NCBI GenBank assembly: GCA_035578905.1
Contig: JAQJVL010002733.1
Location: 19,922-83,921, forward strand
Reading direction: 5' to 3'
Length of the DNA stretch: 64,000 nucleotides
Source: Stictocephala bisonia
Lineage: Eukaryota; Arthropoda; Insecta; Hemiptera; Membracidae
The notes under the pieces are model-generated. The model saw only the letters and a list, made by a program, of their open reading frames with translations. It had not been told where the DNA came from and did not search any database. Position numbers and translations under genes: made by a program. This document shows positions 59,235 through 64,000 of the stretch, piece by piece; positions within the stretch are counted from its first letter, which is position 1; each line of letters opens with the position of its first letter.

Positions 59235-60800
59235 AAGTAAAATCTGAGAGGAGATAATTTTTCCTTTTTAAATTTATAGGTGACTATCTTGTTATTGCTT
59301 TCCTAGATATACATCTACTGTCTTCAACTTTATTTGATCAGTTCAACATGCTAGTATAGCAATATCCTCAAACTATGTATTTGTACATAGGACATTTTAC
59401 GTTAATTTACTACCACTACTTCGGGTCAGGTTATGTTAGGTTTGATTAGGTTATGTTAGGTTTGCTTATTTTATGCTAGGTTTGGTTTGGTTATGTTAGG
59501 TTAACATAAGATATGGTTATCGTAGTGACGTAACGGGAAAGATCTTGTATATATCCCTAGATATGTAATTCAAGTACCTATGACTTATTGGGTACAATTT
59601 CTCAAAATTCATCAGGAGTTTGACCATAAAACCTTGCAACAGTATTTTATTATAGCATCTAAGTGCATACACAACGTTTTGAAGTATATTCTATCCGAGA
59701 TAAAATGGATGAGTAGTAAATATTGTGATTCCGAACAGAGTTTTTGTTACGAATGACCATACGAAAGAGACAAAATAAGACCATCTAATAACAAGTTATA
59801 ATTGAACTTGTTTGTAATGTGAAGAAAAATAATATATTTACTTAAGCGATGTAAAAAGACGGGATCAAGTAACAAATTTGGATTGAAAAATGCACAGGCA
59901 TGCTTTTAGTATTTTATAATATTTAAATTATGTTACATACTATGATACACAAAATACTAACATAATTTACACAATTTTCATATTTTAAAATGTTTGATAG
60001 CTTTACCGTCCTACATTTTGTACAAAAATGTTTTGAAATTTTCGAACTATATTTTATTAGAATATTCATTACGATGTCAGGGTACCTGAAGTAATAAGCA
60101 AAATGAATTAATTATACTAAATATTTAGCTGATATATTTGTTCTATGAAACCAACGTGTGATATTACAATTTTCACTGTTCTTACCATATCTTGTTCTTA
60201 CAAATTTTCTTAACCATCTAAGGCATATTTTAATTTAACAAATTTAGTTATGATTAAATTTAAAATTTCCATAAAAAGATCACGCAGTCATGTATTGTTA
60301 CAGCATGTTTATACAACTAACCAATAAAGGTTTAAAGGGTTCTTATGGACATTATCAGCTTCCAAATTCACTGTTTTATGGATCCACTTCCATAAGGTAA
60401 CAAAGGATGTAATTTTCCCTCAATAGACCTTTTATGTTCAAATAACGGCGTTTATTTTTATGGAAGATTGCAACAGATATTTTACAGTAAACTTAATTCA
60501 ACAATTAATTGAGCTTAAGAGGTTTAATTTTTAAAATATTTCAATATACGTTGCATATAGTAAAAATATAATAAATATATTAAATTAGGGTATGAATGCC
60601 ATCGATATTTTAGTATTTGTTGTATATGATAATAATAATTAAAAAATCGTTATTGAAGGGAAAAGTATACAAATACTTCCTGTTCCCAGTTGATAAATTA
60701 TAAACGACTAGGTTTATTAATAAAGATTCTTAAATTTGTCTAGATCTTATTTTCAAAGTATTTAAGAGTACAATTATTTTAGAAAGCTACCTTTTGAAGA
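59235..60800. other. Gene-free AT-rich stretch
   Basis: No gene seen. It contains the GGTTAGGTT-like tract at 59425-59508. Confidence 0.5.
59425..59508 (+). repeat. Degenerate GGTTATGTTAGGTTT repeats
   Basis: Seven or so imperfect copies of GGTTATGTTAGGTT(T). Short tracts like this are frequent in insect genomes and resemble the insect telomere unit TTAGG. It is interstitial here. Confidence 0.7.
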
Positions 60801-60804
60801 CCAC

Positions 60805-61125
60805 TCAGTACCACTGTACGTGTAAGGGTGGGCGGGTGGGTCAGTACTACTGTACGTGTATGGGTGGGTGAGTGGGTCAATACCACTGTACGTGTATGGG
60901 TGGGCGGATGGATCAACAATACTATTGTACGTGTATGGGAGGTTGAGTGGGTCAATACCACTGTACGTGTATGGGTGGGTGGGTGGATCAACAATACTAT
61001 TGTACGTGTATGGGAGGTTGAGTGGGTCAATACCACTGTACGTGTATGGGTGGGCGGGTGGATCAACAATACTATTGTACGTGTATGGGTGGGTGAGTGG
61101 GTCAATACCACTGTACGTATATTTG
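60805..61125 (-). repeat. 36/39-bp minisatellite M, locus 5 (inverted)
   Basis: About nine units of the type CCACTGTACGTGTATGGGTG plus GGCGGGTGGGTCAATA. Some units have the variant GATCAACAATACTATT. The run GGGTGGGCGGGTGGG is at about 60826-60840. Confidence 0.85.
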
Positions 61126-61129
61126 TCTG

Positions 61130-61735
61130 AAAGACCATGATATAAAAGACAATGATAAGCAAAAAATATAGTATATTAATATGCTTTCATAAAACATAAA
61201 TGTTATTTAATGTGGGAGTATTTATTAAGTTCCATAGGTAAAATATAAACGATGATTTTAAAAATTGCAGACATAATAATTTTTATCCAAGGCACGCGAT
61301 AAATTATGTTATTTTTTAAAAGCAATAATGACAAACAGTAAATTAATATTGAAAAAAGAATCACAATGAGACGCTTGCATTGTAAATGTTGTGTTAAATA
61401 TGGAGCAACGTGTTAATTAACTTATAAAATGAACGAGTTCGACCGATATACCTCTCACATCCATTAAAATAATGTATGCACATTTTGGCCGTTTCATTTA
61501 CGACCTCCAATTATGCTATTCTATAATGATAATCATGAATTGAAAGCCACATTAAAACACGTTATCAATCATAGTTATTAACTATATTATGAATCAATAT
61601 ATAAGAGGTTCTTTAGTTGTCTTGTGTAGATATAGAACGTTAAATAGATGAGGTGTTACATAAAATGTTCTTTTAAACGTAACATATCTTAAAATATATT
61701 ATTGTTTTATTCATTATCATTACTATTTATTATTC
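61130..61735. other. Gene-free AT-rich stretch
   Basis: Nothing recognised. Confidence 0.5.
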
Positions 61736-61739
61736 ATTA

Positions 61740-62170
61740 GAATCTTCAAGAAATCGGCGAATATGAAGGGCGAATGAGTGTGATAATGAGTGTAGCCATT
61801 GTTACTAATTACGGTCGACGTTTTTTCAGAAATACCTATTTATTAATAGCCCAATAGTCTGGGCAACTAGGGAACCTACAGCTTTATGTGGAATTCAAAC
61901 TTCGTAGAGTTAACCTGATTTTCAGCTGACTGACAAGACTTATCCAGTTCTCTTCCCTACACAACATCCGAGCCTTATCTACCACCCAGCATGGAGATCC
62001 CAGACTTCTCTAGTGGTGTCAACGTCGATGGTAAAGTCATGTCGGTATTAGGAGGACCGAACATAGAACCTATTGCCTACAATTTCCTCAACTTTGTCCC
62101 CAAGTAGGTACTTGGGAACAAAGTTGAGGACATATGTACGTTATAGCACTGCACCATTAGTGCCGACTAA
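61740..62170 (-). repeat. SINE-like repeat S1, inverted near full-length copy
   Basis: It runs from the reversed tail (GAATGAGTGTGATAATGAGT) through AATAGCCCAATAGTCTGGGC and CTTCTCTAGTGG to the reversed head ending CACCATTAGTGCCGACT. A small inverted duplication (CAACTTTGTCCCCAAGTA, then TACTTGGGAACAAAGTTG) lies at about 62091-62127. Confidence 0.65.
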
Positions 62171-62189
62171 TCGTCTACTGATCTTTATC

Positions 62190-62300
62190 AGATTGCCAAT
62201 GGCCTTGACCAGAGGACTGAAACGTTATCGTAAGATAGCAGCATGAAGCAACATCGAGGCTTCAAAGCAAACATGTTTGAAAGTCACCCTTAGTGCGTTA
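62190..62300 (-). repeat. Dispersed repeat family R1, copy 3
   Basis: Reverse relative of 2745-2925 (GGCCTTGACC..CGTTATCGTAAGATAGCAGC..GAAGCAACATCGAG). Confidence 0.5.
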
Positions 62301-62309
62301 GTCCCCGGG

Positions 62310-62512
62310 TAACTTGTTGGAGTGGACGTCTTAGCCCTAACTTGTTGGAGTGGACGTCTTAGCCCTAACTTGTTGGAGTGGACGTCTTAGCCCTAACTTG
62401 TTGGAGTGGACGTCTTAGCCCTAACTTGTTGGGGTGGACGTCTTAGCCGTAACTTGTTGGGGTGGACGTCTTAGCCCTAACTTGTTGGAGTGGACGTCTT
62501 AGCCCTAACTTA
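62310..62512. repeat. 28-bp tandem repeat
   Basis: About seven copies of ACTTGTTGGAGTGGACGTCT plus TAGCCCTA with an A/G variant. Confidence 0.95.
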
Positions 62513-62514
62513 AC

Positions 62515-62945
62515 CTGGTAAAATAATACACCTTTTACTTTAACAAGACTATCTTATGTAAAGTACAACATTGTAACGTATTGATTATCCAGTAATTTTA
62601 GCATATCCTCTAATGCAACGCTTTTATGTCGTCTGTCGACCGTTCTGTTAATATATTAACAATAGAACAGAACCTGTTCAGTAAATACGTTAATAAATTT
62701 TGCGTTTAAAGCAATACTCGCTTTATAATGTATCAAGAATATTATTATAATAACGTTAACGACACAAATATATCATAATAATAATAATAATATGAAAATC
62801 GGCATTAATAAGCCAGCTCCATCCTTATTATTAGATTATTAAAAATCCAAATAAAATGTATACGAATGTAAAATAACAGGAAAAAATACTGCAAAGAGTT
62901 AAATTCATAACATTTAATTATATTTAACAATCTAATAAATTAAGG
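62515..62945. other. Gene-free AT-rich stretch
   Basis: Nothing recognised except short ATA and TAA runs. Confidence 0.5.
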
Positions 62946-62949
62946 TAAC

Positions 62950-64000
62950 TAGTATTGTATATGAATTATTATTCCCTGTCCGGCAATTAGCATTTTTTCA
63001 GATGAAGGAACCATGTTAAATTTGGGAGGTATGGGTACCAGGAAGTGGTGGTACCTTTCGAGCCGTTCCGACCATACCTTGCATGCGGGGTGGGTTCGGC
63101 AGACTGGTCCACACCTGGTATCAATTCTCACTTGTTAGCTGCGTAGAGTTACCCTCTGACACTGGGTGTTGGTCCACCTACAGAACCAAGTTAGGGGGGC
63201 CCTAGACTAAGGTGTTAAGTGACCCGTGCTGAAAATCTCGTAGTACTGGGGGCCTAATATTCAGTACCTTTAACGTTCCCAGAAGGCACCCAGTCGTAAT
63301 TACCACTTACCTCCCTAAACGGGTCACTGGGGAGATGGACTGCAGCAACCCTATATTCATGGAAATTGTGTGAAAGTTGACACTAATACAATTGATTTGT
63401 TAACAGGTAGGTCCCGAAGGCCTACTTGTGGACATGTGGACAGGCCTCAGCTTGTCCTCTCCGGTACCGGCTCTCCCTGCCGGAGAGGAGGATGCGCTGC
63501 TTCGGTATGAGGATGAGAGTTCTCAGGGTAATCTCCAGAAGATGGATATGGGTGGTCCGCCTAATAAGAGGACTCCCCGAGGCCAACTCCGAAGATTTCG
63601 GAAGGAGGAGGCTATTGCCAGAGGCGAGAGAATCTATTCGAAGGCGGAGAGGTGACAAGCTTGGGAGGAGAAACATGATGCGAGGAACAAACCGTCATGT
63701 ACGTCTGGCACCTCAGGGGGCCTAGATGACAAGACAGCCCCCTCGCGGGTAGCTAAACCCAAAACCAGCCAGCAGGATTCGTCCTCTGACACCTACAAAA
63801 GGTCCCGGTGTAAAGAGGTCGCGTTCACAACTGACGAAGGAGGAGCTTGGAGGTGAGAAGAAGAAGGCTAAGCAGCAAAGCAACACAGAGTCCTTCGCTA
63901 GAAGTTGTGGGTGGAAAAGCTGGCCATTGTCAGGCAAGAGCACCCCGAACAGCTTCTGACGGAGAAACAGGCGGCCCCCGTTATAAGACAGCTGACGTTG
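62950..64000 (+). mobile_element. 5' part of a decayed LINE, cut by the window edge
   Basis: Base composition changes abruptly from AT-rich to balanced near 62.98 kb. A leader of about 450 bp precedes a LINE-type ORF1. The 5' boundary is not exact, and the reverse-transcriptase ORF would lie beyond the window. Confidence 0.55.
63434..64000 (+). pseudogene. Broken LINE ORF1, resembling DUF4780-type proteins
   Basis: The frame from ATG 63434 (MWTGLSLSSPVPALPAGEED) is Ser/Pro-rich, then basic and charged. It meets a TGA at 63653-63655, but the same frame continues coding-like for about 67 more codons to a second TGA near 63857. After a frame change the sequence reads WVEKLAIVRQEHPEQLLTEK near the window end, which resembles the start of the DUF4780 domain found in ORF1 proteins of insect non-LTR elements. 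ORF1 proteins bind the element RNA. The stop plus frame change mean this copy is inactive unless the differences are sequencing errors. The frame is open back to 63404 with no other ATG, so 63434 is the likely start. Confidence 0.55.

Noticed and set aside
59425..59508. A telomere or telomere fusion
   Set aside because: The repeats are few, imperfect and interstitial, as is common in insect genomes.
60779..61162. Thr/His/Pro-rich and Val/Trp-rich frames
   Set aside because: Same cause: minisatellite units with a length divisible by three.

Overview
The window is AT-rich, repeat-dense eukaryotic DNA with no recognisable host gene. It most probably comes from an insect. The evidence is a GGTTAGGTT-like tract near 59.4 kb, an arthropod-type Helitron N-terminal protein, LINE remnants (an ORF1 resembling DUF4780 proteins and a non-LTR reverse transcriptase) and a Maverick/Polinton-type DNA polymerase. 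The order within insects cannot be fixed from this sequence.

The centrepiece is a 15,254-bp insertion at 15833-31086. It begins AGT, ends ACT and is flanked by a perfect 6-bp duplication (GCTATT), the classic Maverick/Polinton signature. It lies inside a copy of a SINE-like repeat whose two halves rejoin correctly when the insertion is removed. Almost the whole element is one giant palindrome centred at about 23035. Each arm carries, from the tip inward: a 41-bp repeat array; an E-box/GGCGGC module; an array of 213-bp promoter-like units (CCAAT boxes plus TATTTAA); an intact 1160-residue protein-primed-type family B DNA polymerase; a gene-poor segment; a second E-box/GGCGGC module; a TATA box facing the centre; two stem-loops; and a simple-repeat core. 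No integrase, ATPase, protease or capsid gene is visible. The arms are nearly identical but not a mirror-copy artefact: the 213-bp array has 3 full units on the left and 7 on the right, and scattered base differences exist. The best reading is a palindromic, polymerase-only Maverick derivative that integrated with integrase supplied in trans. It resembles the inverted-duplication defective genomes known from protein-primed linear DNA viruses.

The left flank (1-15.8 kb) holds a deleted Helitron with a truncated N-terminal ORF, a TA-flanked MITE, an unusual A-B-A'-B' foldback cluster, a SINE-like repeat, an AT microsatellite and a (CCA)n tract. The right flank (31.1-64 kb) holds tandem repeats of 136, 43, about 190, 94 and 28 bp, more SINE-like copies, three dispersed repeat pairs, a LINE reverse-transcriptase scrap and, at the right edge, the 5' end of a decayed LINE with a broken ORF1.

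A second theme is a dispersed 36-bp minisatellite family at five loci in both orientations. The largest array (about 2 kb at 50.97-52.96 kb) has higher-order structure. Most of its units carry four G-triplets with single-base loops, a strong G-quadruplex motif. The long ORFs in these arrays are by-products of a unit length divisible by three. Most of the remaining sequence is AT-rich and without visible genes.
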